64,000 bases of DNA from Turnera subulata (GCA_028386065.3 JAKUCV010000410.1:1-64000); one strand, 5' to 3'; numbered from the stretch's first letter, positions 31,999 to 43,368 are shown. Notes: a model not told the origin generated them from the letters alone. Made by a program: numbers and translations.

Positions 31999-33994
31999 CT
32001 CTACCACCTTGTGAAGCTTCCAGTCACGAAGCAACCAAGCTACACTCCCTGCCTTGTTTCTCCTCCAATCTGCCCAGACCTTAACGAAAGCATATATACA
32101 CATATTAAAAAAAAAAAAACAACAACAACAACAACAACAACAAAGGAAGTGACGACGCAGCGTCACCCCCCATCATCTCCTTCGATTCAACTCCTCCTCC
32201 TTCTCCTCCACTGCCGCCTCACCCACCGGCCGCCACCACCACAAGCCTCCGCCTCCTCTTCCCTTCTCCTTCCTCCTCCCCCGCACACAGTCGCGTCGCC
32301 ACTGACTTCTCCCTTGCTCGCCGTTGCTTCGACCAAGACAACCCGCAACCATCTTCTCCTCCTCCTCGCAGCAGCACCGAGTCGGCCTCCCTCTTCTTGC
32401 CGCCGCCGTCGACCACTCACCAAGGTGAGTTGAAGAAGAAGACATGTGATGGGTGGATTAGGTTTAGTGGTTGGATGGGCTAGGTTTGTAGTTAGTTGGG
32501 CTAGGCTTTGTAGGTTGGGCTGGGTGGCATAATAGCTTGGGCATGGTTTGTTGGGCTAAGAGTCAGCTGGGTCGGGTTGCAGTTCGGGTCAGTGCCTGGG
32601 CCTGGTTTGGCTTGGGCTCTGTACCTGGGCTTTGTACTGCTTGGGTTTAATAAACTTGGACCAGAATTTGGTCTGACCAGCCCAATACGGAAATAACAGT
32701 ATTAATATGGTAGAATTTATTTTATATGGATATAAATATACATATATATATTCTGGAAGTATAAACAAATAATAATTAGTAACAATAATTTGGAGAAAGT
32801 AAATATTATCAAGGAAATAAATTGGATAAAAATAATGATGATAAATTTGAATTTAGTTTATTTACGGTTGTTATCTTTATAAATATATGAATATGTACAT
32901 ACATACATACGGTCGTATGTGATTTACTAAGCATACATATATTTTATAATAATTACCTCTTTTAGCATATATATACATGTAATTAAGAAATTAACAATTT
33001 AATTTACGGATTAAAAATGATATTATTCTATTTGGATTTAACTACATATTTATAAGTCTTTTACATAAGCCGTACAAAATCTATTTTATGGCTATGCCAG
33101 GATTGTTAATTTACCGGAAGTAAATTACTAACTTAGCAATGGTATTATTATTTTTACACTATCGGTTATATGCATACATATATTTATTGTATTATATTAA
33201 ATGACTAAAATAGCATTGACTATAAAAATATATGGTTATACCTAATGAGCATGTAGACCACGAGCGACTAAAGGGCTGGGATATCGGCTTGGACGCTCGG
33301 TTTCGGTTCTAATTTAAAATTACGTATAATTTGTAAATCGGTTGAAAACATATAACGAGCTAATCTTTAATTAATTGGGAATGCTAAATTCAAAGTAAAG
33401 GAAATTACTGAAATGATAAAATAAATATGATATAAGGCAAGCCGTATAATAATTACTAAAACCAGCATCATGCATGATCATTCTTGTTGTGCATTGTAAG
33501 TGATTTCTGTTGTTCTAAATATAGGGATATCGAGGCTTAACCAGATATCGGCTTCTAAGGAGTATCAGGTGAGGATATAAACTTATAAACTTCGGTATGC
33601 TGCCTGTGGTACCCTGAATGTTTGATTGATCATTTTTCTTATATGTTATCTTGTTGTGCCTGTCATGTTAATGCTGGCTGCTATTGTGATTATTGTTATG
33701 TGTTTGATGACTACTGTGATTGATTATTGAACTTTGTGATGTTGATGTGAATATTGTGATGACTATACGAGATACGAGATATTGAGTTAATAGTGATAGT
33801 GACCCGGTATCCAGACATTGTGACTGGATTCCCAGAGGAGCTGTGAGGCTGAGAGCCTGCTCGGGAACGTGAATATGATGAGTTACTGTTGGACAGTGGA
33901 ATAAGAAATAATAATAAACAGTGGTATTAACATCTAGACATCTAGGTTGTCACGTGACAGGTATTGGTACGGCCAGATGGTAGTCGCCTTGTGA

Positions 33995-34105
33995 TTTGTG
34001 ATTTGATAGGGAGGACTGCGGGACTCCCGGCTGAGGACTGCGGGACTCAGTTGATTTGTTATAGGAAGGACTGCGGGACTTCCGCCGAGGACTGCGGGAC
34101 TCGGT
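33995..34105 (+). repeat. Minisatellite with unit GAGGACTGCGGGACTC
   Basis: Four copies of ggactgcgggact, alternating between ...cccgg and ...tccgc spacers, lie in the same relative position as the GGGATAgACATCCC block of element A. Confidence 0.85.
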
Positions 34106-35061
34106 TATTGTGATACTTTGAGATTTGAGATATTTATGGTTTAACGGAGAGTACCCTGGGGTTAGCTAACCTGGCTACCAGGCACGGCCAATACTTATTA
34201 CGTGACAGGGCCCTAATAATTAAATTGGTAAGTCTATCGTCAAGTGTCGGTGAGTTTATGAGATTAGTTTTACCATGAGAAGTCTGACGTATAGTTAGTT
34301 CAGGTAAGTTGATACCGATATTATGTTTGTGCTTGCTGTACTTCTATTGTGTTCTGTGTTGGCTTGGGTGTATTTGCGGTTGTATGTATACTGTGGTTTA
34401 TTTGTTTATCGGTGAGACAGTGGTTGGTCTCACCCCTCACACAGTTCCTGTAGGTTAGGTTTGCATACCGGCGGCTGTGGCGTCACCTCGGACAAGACTC
34501 GGATCCAATAGCATGCATTGTGTCTTGCATATAAAATGTTACTGAATATCTAGAAATGCTTCCGCTGTGCAAATGTTGATGTCCCCACAAGGTGACGAGA
34601 TTGTGATTTTGATTGACTATTGGTCCTTTTGTTAATATGTGTTCTTGCTCTTATGATATGTTGGCCACGTGGTGGTACTGTTTGCTGTATTTACTGTTAG
34701 ATGGGTGAATTTAGGTCAGGGTGTTTCATAAAAAATTGTATGTTTATTGAATTAGGATATATGGATTATGTCTTGAATAAGAATTTTATGTTTTTTGTTT
34801 GAAATATGTATTATATTTATGAATTTGGGAAAATATAAAAATTAGAAAATGAGTTAAAAGAAGGCAACATGCGGGCCTCACATGACATGTGTTAGTGTCA
34901 GTGTCACAACAACTTACCTGTTATAGGAGGTAAAAAAGACAATGTGACCCGGTAAAATAAAAGTTGAGGGACACTATGAGTGATAAAAAAACAAAGAGGG
35001 ATAACAACGATGAAATCAACAAATTAGAGGGACATAAAAAACTTTTTTACCCAAAAGACCC

Positions 35062-35511
35062 AAGTACAAGTAAAAAAATAGGAGGAAACTAAACAAAAAC
35101 ACTGCATAACTCCACAGGACTCATTAGTTTAAGGTTCAACAACTGATTTAATCCATCTGATTACCATTCTGTATACAATTGCATGCAAAATTACGTAGCA
35201 AAAAAGGTATTCAACTGTAGAGTTGTTCAACCTCATCGTCCACATATACATGTCTAAAACAATTTAAGATCTGGGTTACGGCTACATGGAAGTAACTAAT
35301 AGCATAAAACCATCAGAACTAATGAACTAGGAAGATCACACAACAGCTATAAATTAAGAAACCTTTATATCAAAAAAAAAGTTAAGAAACCTAATTAAAG
35401 ATACTCATCTGTGGCAACGTTATACATCAAGTTTATAAGCTAAGCATGAACGATCAAAGCAAGACTACAGGAGGAGCAATATTTAAGCAATCCTGCCCAC
35501 ACACAAAAGAG
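35062..35511. other. NAC2 3' flank
   Basis: No gene. Patches (aagatctgggtta, aagatactcatctg) match the TN1-NAC1 spacer, marking the duplicated block. Confidence 0.6.
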
Positions 35512-36660
35512 CTAGAAGATGCCATTAAAACCGAAGAATCCATCGGATGGCTGATAAAGATCTGGGTGTTGATAATCAAATGGATCCCTTAATAAGGACC
35601 AATCAAAATATGTGGAGTCGTCCTCCTGGCCTTGTTGTTGCTCCTGTTCCGGATCAGACACCAAGGTAGTACTATGCATATTGCTGTTACTGTTGGCAGT
35701 AGATTCCAACGATGGTGCTGTGTCCTCATCATACATATTATAGGAAACAGGAGGTTCATGAGGGTGTGGTAGTCGCAGCTGATGATCATCTTGCGATGTA
35801 ATACTAGGATTAGGCATAACAGAGTTGATGGCTTCTTGAATGTATGTGTAGTCCTGATCCTGGCCTTGTTGTTGCTGCTCTTGCAGATTAGCCACCAAGT
35901 TAGAGTGCATGTTGTTGGCTCTAGATTCGGATGATGGTCCTGCGTCCACATAATTATAGGAAAGTGGCAACCGATGTTCTTGTGATGCAATAGGAGGCGT
36001 AAGGGACATGATATCATCAGTTTGGTGCTGCAAGTTGACGGCTTCTTCAAAATATGTGTAGCCATGATGATGATCCTCTTCGCCTTCTTGTTGTTGCTCT
36101 TGTTCTTGTTGTTGGTGATCTTGTTTTGGTTCTTTAGCCTTATTCTTTATTCTGCAAACAGCCCACTCTTGAAATTCCACACCAAAAAGGGTGTACTCAT
36201 GCATAATCCACTCCGTCTTTATCATGTCTCCCTTTTTTGGGGTAATTTTCTTCTCTCTGGTAGTTTTGATGGTTTTGTTGGCCGGAGGAACAAAGAAGGT
36301 CAGCGACTTCTTGAAACCAATGATCACCTTCCTATCTTTTTCATTGAAAATCTTCTTATCGCCAGTGTTTGCAATCCACTTCCCTCCATTAAGAACATCA
36401 TCATCCATACTTCTTCTTGGCCTCTTCCCGTTCTTATTCTTTCGCTCTCTACGAAAGAAATAATACCTCTCCCTGTCGTTGAGGTGAGGATGATCCTGGT
36501 GAATACCAGGTAGTAGCCATGGCTCGGTTTTATAGACATCCACTTCCGGAATTAGTGGGAATTGGCTTCCACGTAAAATCTTCCCCTTCAGGAATACTAT
36601 TAGGGTTTCATCCTCGGGATTGAACCGAAACCCTGGAGGAAGGAAAGCCCCAGCATCCAT
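35512..36660 (-). CDS. NAC-domain transcription factor (NAC2)
   Basis: An intronless 382-residue frame. The NAC domain covers about 1-175 with all five subdomains: LPPGFRFNPEDETLIVFL, EVDVYKTEPWLLPG, RYYFFRRERKNKNGKRPRRS, FKKSLTFFVPP ... KTEWIMHEY and EWAVCRIKN. The rest is Gln/Glu/Asp-rich and built from two related units, each with AGPSSES- or APSLEST-like, ANNMHS-like and EQQQ-GQ-D segments, ending FDWSLLRDPFDYQHPDL and FFGFNGIF. NAC factors are nuclear and bind CACG-type sites. Most NAC genes have two introns, so the lack of introns in both copies is unusual for the family. It keeps the tail that NAC1 lost. It pairs tail-to-tail with TN2, now separated by the MULE-like element. Confidence 0.93.
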   Translation of the reverse strand: MDAGAFLPPGFRFNPEDETLIVFLKGKILRGSQFPLIPEVDVYKTEPWLLPGIHQDHPHLNDRERYYFFRRERKNKNGKRPRRSMDDDVLNGGKWIANTGDKKIFNEKDRKVIIGFKKSLTFFVPPANKTIKTTREKKITPKKGDMIKTEWIMHEYTLFGVEFQEWAVCRIKNKAKEPKQDHQQQEQEQQQEGEEDHHHGYTYFEEAVNLQHQTDDIMSLTPPIASQEHRLPLSYNYVDAGPSSESRANNMHSNLVANLQEQQQQGQDQDYTYIQEAINSVMPNPSITSQDDHQLRLPHPHEPPVSYNMYDEDTAPSLESTANSNSNMHSTTLVSDPEQEQQQGQEDDSTYFDWSLLRDPFDYQHPDLYQPSDGFFGFNGIF

Positions 36661-37901
36661 CTCTCGTTATTAGAAAGCTAGCTACTATCTCTAAAAAAAA
36701 AAAAAAAAAGGCAAGGTACGTAAAGAGAAAGTGTATTGTGTGAACGTATTATTGTGGAATACAATTGAGATCTGTCAGTATGTGCATATTTATAGGGTAA
36801 CCAGGCCATATCCAAGTAGCACTCGGTTTTGGTCATTTATTTTTAATTTGTTCCCTAATTTTTATTTTTTTTTCCTCCGTGTGAAGTGATAAATATATTA
36901 ATATACATCTTCTTCGTGTGTTTTTTTTTTTAATTCTAGAAATGTAATCTCATGTTCTTTTCTCTGTTTATCCTTTTAATTATCTGCTATTAATTCAGCT
37001 AATTAGCTTAAACCGCGTCAGAATCTTAAGCCTTTGCCTCTTATGTTAACCCTACCAATTAAGCAGCAAAACCCTATTATATAGTATCTATGATATATAT
37101 ATTGACAATTAGATTTTTATCTTATGTATATGTAACAATTATAACCTTTATTTCGAGATCTATATATATATATATAGACAGATAGATACTAATCGATGGA
37201 CTTTATTTTTTTGAGGGCAGTCGATGGACTTTATTAATATACTGTCATGTATAAAGAATGAGTGAGCACTCAAATCAAAACCCTGCAAGCCAATTTATAC
37301 ATCCTCAATTCCAAGCTTTATTAATATACTGTCATGTCACATAATATTTTCCTGATTTTGTGAGGTTTATTTCCTCAAGCTATAGTAAATTGAGGGAGGC
37401 CCAGAGACACCATAGAATGGACTATTATTAAGAGCTCAAGTTGGGCCTGCTGCTGCTAAGGTCCACCCATCTCCCGTTAATAAACGACCCAAATCCAAAA
37501 TGTATATGCGGCTATATATCACAGTATGGCTGGTTTAGGTGGTTTAGGTTGTTGAAGCATCCTATATATTGCATCAACTGTGCATTTTTTTAATTGATTG
37601 CCTTAATTTCTGTCATATTTGATAGTTTTATGAACTTGGAATTTTACTTTTTGTGTTTCAATTCATGGGTCTTAATTTATCCATGTAATTTAGATGATTT
37701 TGGAGGTCCATTACAGAAACCGGTCACTTTGCTAGTATAGTGTGATGCATGTATGTAGGGGGGCATATGGATATGGTCCTTGGACTATGGAGCTCTCTCT
37801 AAAAGCTTCTCTGTATTTTGTTTATATGCTCAAAAAAAAAAAGCACGGTCAAAAAAGCTTCAAGGACACGCAACTCACAAAACATAAATGTGATTTTCTT
37901 T
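36661..37901. other. NAC2 5' flank and intergenic DNA
   Basis: Homology with the NAC1 upstream region runs to about 37330. A short repeat (tttattaatatactgtcatg) occurs at about 37231 and 37319. Beyond it no gene is seen. Confidence 0.6.
36785..36795 (-). promoter_or_regulatory. TATA box of NAC2
   Basis: CTATAAATATG on the minus strand, about 125 bases upstream of the ATG, within a block (ggttaccctataaatatg) shared with NAC1. Confidence 0.75.
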
Positions 37902-38086
37902 ACCAATGTGGGGTTGGCTTAAGTGGTAAGCGACTTGTTCCGCTTAAACGAGGTCTCGAATTCGAGTCTTCGTGCATGCAGAAAATCCCCATTGGGAGGC
38001 TCACCCACCATAGCCAGGTGCGCGACCCGGGTCGGATCCGGATTAGTCGGGGCAAAACTCCGGATACGGGATGGGCAACCAAAAAA
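37902..38086 (+). mobile_element. SINE, complete (185 bp)
   Basis: A tRNA-like head with A-box-like TGGCTTAAGTGG and B-box-like GAATTCGAGTC, a unique body (gggaggctcacccaccatag) and a short A-tail. The flanks ataaatgtgattttcttt (37884-37901) and ataaatgtggttttcttt (38087-38104) match at 17 of 18 positions, the long target duplication typical of SINEs. Confidence 0.88.
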
Positions 38087-38104
38087 ATAAATGTGGTTTT
38101 CTTT

Positions 38105-39407
38105 GTCCTGATGTGGAGCATGCATTTTTTAAACCTATTTGGGGACCCATTGCACATATATTATAATACATACCAATTGTTTGTTGGCGTTTGATCAAAT
38201 ATATGAGTAATGGTTAACTAATTGTGAGTGAAAATGCCAATCTTCCCTCTTCTTCTCTCTTTTCTTTCTTTGTAATTAGAATAGTCACAGAATGAGCTAG
38301 AAAAGAGGATAGTGACTCTAATTTATTAGATCATAGAAAGATACAATATTGATCACATATACTAAATCAAACAAATCTCTAAAAGGTTCGAGAGACACTA
38401 ACATGACAATTTACCCACCATCTTTTTTGTCACAAAGCCACTCAATGACCCTCCTCCTTTACACCAAATTAATCATACAGGGAAAAAATGAAAAGTAAAG
38501 AAACACTGACGCATACACACTGAAATTTAATTAATTAACCAATCCAGCTAATTAAGTGCACCAAATTAGAATCCTCCATGTGATCAAATACCTATGCTCC
38601 TCCACCACCTGTCCCAATATAAATCAAAAGAAAAAAAGGATTAATATATGGTGTATCACCTCTCTTTAAAAGAAAAAAGAAAAAAGATACCTAATATGCT
38701 ATATCTTTCACCATTGTCTACGATTAAATCTATGATTTTTCTTGCGTCAAAAAATAAATATAAATAGACAGATAAAAGTGAACACCACTAGCTAGGGCAG
38801 GTCAATATCATAATCAATGTACAACTTTGGCCACTTCAAGAAATTTCATGCTAAAAACAAGTTTGGCAACACATCATTGTCACACAGCATAGAGGGCACC
38901 AGATGCTCTTCAAGCTCCCAACAGAAAAATAATTGGCTTAAAGCAATTGAGTGTTAATTAAGTTATAAATCCGTATACCTATATTACAAATTACTAATAA
39001 TTCTATCTTAAAGCGGTAGACAGAACGAAACTGTCTAAAAAGATGTTCATGAATTGTGGCCAGCTTTAAAGAAGAGAAGACACATATGTCACCGGTGAGT
39101 TACTCACAGGTGAAACTGCATTTCAATGGCATTAATTACTTCCAAAATTTCTTTAAAGATCTAGAAGTTTGAGAATCAAGCCACTTTTAAAAGGACATCA
39201 TGAGGCTTTAAATAATGCATGCCTTTGAAATTTAAAACCATCAAATCTTGCTAGACTCCCTAAAGAATAATTATATAATTAATCCCACTTTCATGTTAGT
39301 TTTTCTTGTTTTTTTTCAAGGGCGGTACTGGTGTATAAAAAATACAGAGAGAGAGAGAGAGAGAAGCAATCGATAGATGTTGATATGCTTACAGGAGATG
39401 AAGATCA
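38105..39407. other. AT-rich intergenic region
   Basis: Short poly(A) and a (GA)n run at about 39345-39364. No gene, RNA or large repeat recognised. Confidence 0.6.
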
Positions 39408-39761
39408 TCACTTGGTGATGGCATAGATTGCATAGATAATCCCAGGGATGTACCCAAAAAGGGTCAGGACCAGACAGATCCAGAACTCCACCTACAGGCA
39501 CCAATAATAACATCACCAAACTTCTTTAGAAGAATTTCAATCAAAAATAGGAACAACTAATCAAAACCAAAACTACTTACTGGACTACTTGATTAGAGAT
39601 TGAACAAGCATATATATGTTCATAATTAATCATATAAACAGTCCTGGTTGAATTAATTAAGCATCCATATATACCTGGCAACCAAACTTGAGGAAGACAC
39701 CAAGAGGAGGCAAGAGGATGGCCAAGAGGATGTCTACGCAATTAGCTGTGCTATCTGACAT
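39408..39761 (-). CDS. RCI2/PMP3-family small hydrophobic protein
   Basis: Two exons on the minus strand, 39761-39675 and 39491-39408, with a GT-AG intron in phase 0, give 56 residues. Exon 1 reads MSDSTANCVDILLAILLPPL and then GVFLKFGCQ. Exon 2 reads VEFWICLVLTLFGYIPGIIY and then AIYAITK. Two membrane helices with the ILLPPLGVFLKFGC and LFGYIPGIIYA signatures define the PMP3 (UPF0057) family, and the intron position and length are normal for plant RCI2 genes. These proteins sit in the plasma membrane and help keep membrane potential and ion balance under cold and salt. It is too short to be found by ordinary ORF length cut-offs. An ABRE and a TATA box lie upstream. The subtype (RCI2A/B-like, without a C-terminal extension) follows from length. 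Confidence 0.95.
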
Positions 39762-39943
39762 CTTTGCTGCTGATGATGTTGATGATCACTTGTTGTTCTT
39801 CTTTCTAGTTTGAAATATGAACTTGGAAGAAGATCAATTTGATGGAGCAAAAGAAAGATATACTAGTAATTTTGATCTGGTTGCTAACTACCTTTGAAGA
39901 AGAAGAAGACCACTAATGACAGACATAGGGGATGATAAGGGTG

Positions 39944-39952
39944 CTTATATAG
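39944..39952 (-). promoter_or_regulatory. TATA box of the RCI2 gene
   Basis: CTATATAAG on the minus strand, about 185 bases upstream of the ATG. Confidence 0.75.
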
Positions 39953-39985
39953 AGAGAGATGATGTCTTGTCCACAGAAGAAGAAT

Positions 39986-39995
39986 CCACGTGTCA
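39986..39995 (-). promoter_or_regulatory. ABRE-like element of the RCI2 gene
   Basis: The plus strand reads ccacgtgtca, with an ACGTGT core, about 35 bases upstream of the TATA box. A further G-box, CCACGTGC, lies at 40259-40266. ABA-response elements fit the known stress induction of RCI2 genes. Confidence 0.55.
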
Positions 39996-40322
39996 GCAAC
40001 CCACTTAATGTTTGATACACACGGGAGAAACAGACACATCAAACTGTTTTACTAACATAACACGGTTAAGGAAAGATGCATGCATGCATTGCCTTAACTT
40101 TTGACTTGCCGGTGTCATAAAAATTCAAGAACCAGAATATTAATTCTATTAATTAAGAGTAATAGTAGTTTTTTTAGCAGAAAAAAAGAAAGAGTGGTAG
40201 CTTGTTGGGTTTTTGGATCAGAATGTACAGCTCAGGGTCATAAATTGAGAGGAACGTGCCACGTGCTGGGCATCCATGTGCTTTCGCTTTCTGGGCACTG
40301 CAGCAAAACGTTTATCGATTAA

Positions 40323-41361
40323 TTCTCTTTCACACGCATCCAAACTTAAATTCTTTTTAATCTCCTCCTGTTCAAGTTTGTTGGGTAAGACACAAGATTT
40401 GGAATTGAGGATGTTAGTAAGTGGATAATTAAGTGTTAGTTGCAATGAGCAAGATTTGTGTGCCAAATATCTAGTCTCAAAAAAAAAAGATTGAGAACAG
40501 TCCAGTCTAAACCACCGGACTCCGCGAGCGCAAAACCTCGAGCGACTCGAGCTCTAGTTAAAATCGCTTGATTACCACTTAGATCAAGCCACATAGGTTG
40601 CAGAGGTGTGTGGAGAAGTTGGGACAAGTGATGATGCAATGATGCATTGTGGATCAGACAGAACTGTTAATCTCCAGACCAAACTGTCAAACGAGATCTA
40701 ACGGCTCGTAGGTTGCCGCGTAGACCATGAACAACGGCAGTTGGAGTTAAGAGGAGGTTGGGGCACAATTAATTTAATTTAACTTTTAAAACTTTGATTA
40801 TCTCATGGATTAGGACACACATATCCATTTGATTGTGAAGCAAAAACTAAAGAAAAACACACAGACACATACAGACACTCCTCAAGAGTTGACATTTTAA
40901 TTTGACTATCAGAAGAAGTGACCGACCTAAGCACAGTCCCATGTGTGCCAGTTATGGGTTTTCATTGCAATCAACAAAAAAATCCAGTACATTTGTCCCT
41001 CTTTGTTTTTTCATGTGAAGTAACACGTGGCACATCTAGCTAAGCTATGACTTGTGATCTCTTGAAGTTTCTTTTTTCTAGTTACTAGTTTACTTCAGTT
41101 GGAGCAGAGTCAAAGGTAAAGGAACACGGAAAATCAGCGGGAAGTTAAAACAATTTCTTGAGATTTTTTGTTAATAGACCCTGACTGATTGATTATAATT
41201 AACTTAGCCGGCTAGCCATCCCGAAGAATATTGTCAAATGGGAGTACTAATGAAGTTTGAATCCATATCTATCTGGAAAGAAAAAGCTTTATCAAAAGAC
41301 GTCACTTTATGAATTGTGATTAGCTACCCTTATTTTTTTTTTCCATCCTGTATAGTTCTTA
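40323..41361. other. Intergenic region, no gene seen
   Basis: Ordinary AT-rich DNA with a CACGTGGC motif at about 41025. ORFs here lack any recognisable domain. Confidence 0.6.
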
Positions 41362-41496
41362 TCGAGTATCTTTTGCCCCGATTAATCCAGACTTGATCCT
41401 AATCGCACATATAATTATGATGGGTGAATCTTCCAATAATTTTTTGATCCTAATCGCACATATAATTATGATGGGTGAATCTTCCAATAATTTTTT
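41362..41496 (-). mobile_element. SINE 3' fragment with a 51-bp tandem duplication
   Basis: On the minus strand this matches the distal half of the SINE at 37902 (caccca-cata, ggattaatcggggcaaaa). The 51-base unit starting gatcctaatcgcacatataa is repeated exactly at 41395-41445 and 41446-41496. Confidence 0.7.
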
Positions 41497-42426
41497 TTGC
41501 ATATACGAAGACTAGTATATGAAATCTCTCATGAGCAGAAGCTAATGGCTTACTACTTAATTGAAGCAACCAACCTTGACAACCTTGTTTCTTATTTAGC
41601 ATTTCCAACTAATTATGTGTACTTTTGACCAAAAAAAAAAAAAAAACTAATTATGTGTACTACTTTTTATCTTTTCCGGAGGAAGAATGATTCTATTACT
41701 CACTAGCGTCGGATTAAATCCTACCCAACAAAAGGTACGACATATTAGGTTGGATGGGATGTATCCTACATGTGTCGTATATCCTTTTAGCATCATCATT
41801 ATGTAACGAAACCCATAATACTGATAATATATATAACAACAGTGCTATTAAACCAATTCATCATTAATTTGGTGGATATATTTTGGTCCAAGAAAACTCT
41901 CATGTTTGCTCTAAGATTGGATCGGTGTGGAATCAAAATTGCATGTGTTCAAGAATACACTTTTAAGCATTAAACAATTGAATATATGTGCACAAAATTA
42001 TTAGATGGCCTTGGATGGGAATCAATTATGTTTAAAGAAAGGAACTTTGCCAAAAGGATGGATATGCACTTTATACGTGCCACAAAAGTTGGCGCAAAAT
42101 GGGATTTGCTAGTTGTGCAATATTCCTTGGTCATGGGGGACCTTTTGCACTTGCCTTTCCTCTTGTAAGACAAATTGTGTTTGCGTGGAGTGTGGTAGGA
42201 GAGCTTTTGTTAATTAATCATGATCCCATGGTCTCAGGCTGAAAATTAGGGGACCCTAGCGTTAATCCTCATGAACCCACTCAACCAAATTTCCTTCTAT
42301 TGGGTTTAGTGAGTAAAAATATTTGGTACCACCTAATTTACAAGAATCAAGTTTGGATCTCCTTATATGTGTATATATACAAGTATAACACTCTGATTAT
42401 CTATAGAGTTGAAGGTTTCAGTTGTT
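41497..42426. other. Intergenic region, no gene seen
   Basis: A 17-base repeat aactaattatgtgtact flanks a poly(A) run at about 41608-41662. Overlapping ORFs on both strands at 41970-42173 show no family signature. Confidence 0.5.
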
Positions 42427-42435
42427 TGAACTAAG

Positions 42436-43359
42436 GGGTGGTGATATTTGCACTCCCACATTTTATAGCTGCACTCCACTTCCTCTTATTATGACTAAAT
42501 TAACCTTCTTTCTATTTTGCATCCTAATAAATTTTGCTTTGTAAATTGCAAATGTGTTGGGATAAAAAAAAATTGCAAATGTGCTGCTGTATAGGTGGCG
42601 CTTAAAAAGTGGGCAAACTTTGAAACACTCCCACACGTCCAGTTTTGCCTCAAAGGTTTCTGTTTTATTTTGCATTGTTTATTTTTATTTTATAATGCTG
42701 GTTGGGGAAGAAATGAAAATTTTTCACAGAAACAAATCTTGTGATTATTTCCTTTCCTATTGGGATTATTTTCCCAAAAGATAAAAGTGACTAACAATTA
42801 TAACTGTATACTAGTTGAATAAAAGGAATTGTGCCTCATTTGCAACTCACTTGTAATAAGCCACCTCAGTTAAATTGTATATTCTTTTAAAGAATTGAAG
42901 TAGGCCTTTTCTAAAATTGAAATGATTTTATGCAAGATATAGGCTGAAATCTTTTTTCCCAAAATTTAGAATTGAAATTCTCAAAAAAGTGGATTACATT
43001 AAAAAAATGTATATCAAACGCATATAAGAAAATAAGATAAGATGCTGTTTCTAAAAAAAATAAGATAATTATGCTAAAATGGAAAATTTTGATTTTTAAT
43101 TATTTTACCTTGTTTTCATATTAAACATATTTAATATACGCAACTCATGGGCATATCAATTTTTGTAAAAGACTTCGTAAATAAAGACCATATCACTCGT
43201 TGCAAGGATAAGAATAAAATGATTTTTCTTTGACAGCACAATTGTAAAGTACGAGGCGAAATTTAATGAACTGGAAGAGAAACATACAAGGTCAATTAAG
43301 TTATTAGAAAAAATAAAAAGATAAAGTGGAATGCGGTTGGAGTGCGAATATCGCCTCCC
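42436..43359. mobile_element. MULE-type MITE, copy 3
   Basis: The left end is GGGTGGTGATATTTGCACTC. The right end, reverse complemented, is GGGAGGCGATATTCGCACTC. A perfect 9-bp duplication TGAACTAAG lies at 42427-42435 and 43360-43368. The ends are related to copies 1 and 2, but the interior is longer (924 bp) and AT-rich, without a transposase. Confidence 0.85.
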
Positions 43360-43368
43360 TGAACTAAG

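Larger units (their letters stand above)
31464..34728 (+). mobile_element. LTR-type element B (solo LTR), 3.27 kb
   Basis: Starts TGTAACGACCCGGGTAAAA, ends GTCAGGGTGTTTCA, and has a perfect 5-bp target duplication TAAAA at 31459-31463 and 34729-34733. It is homologous to element A (1302-4165, opposite strand). Internal features: TTATAAAA at 31991-31998, a C-rich leader with (AAC)n, a consensus splice donor CCAAG/GTGAGT at about 32423, an AT-rich middle, a minisatellite (33995-34105) and CTTCCGCTGTGCA near the end. No coding genes. The lack of an internal domain with an intact duplication points to a solo LTR formed by recombination between two LTRs. Confidence 0.9.
30003..35051. mobile_element. 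MULE-like non-autonomous transposon with long inverted repeats, carrying a nested LTR element
   Basis: The left arm starts GATAAAAAAGTTTTTTATG. The right arm, reverse complemented, starts GGTAAAAAAGTTTTTTATG. The arms match over about 185 bases (gtccctgaactcacg / gtccctcaactttt; ggtcacattgtc in both). The flanks cagaagaccc (29993-30002) and caaaagaccc (35052-35061) match at 9 of 10 positions. Without the LTR element at 31464-34728 it is about 1.8 kb. Its interior (30750-31200) is GC-richer and could be captured host DNA, as in Pack-MULEs; I cannot name a source. No transposase. Confidence 0.85.

Noticed and set aside
31987..32445. Pro/Ser/Leu-rich ORFs in element B
   Set aside because: C-rich LTR leader; several overlapping frames on both strands, none with a family signature.
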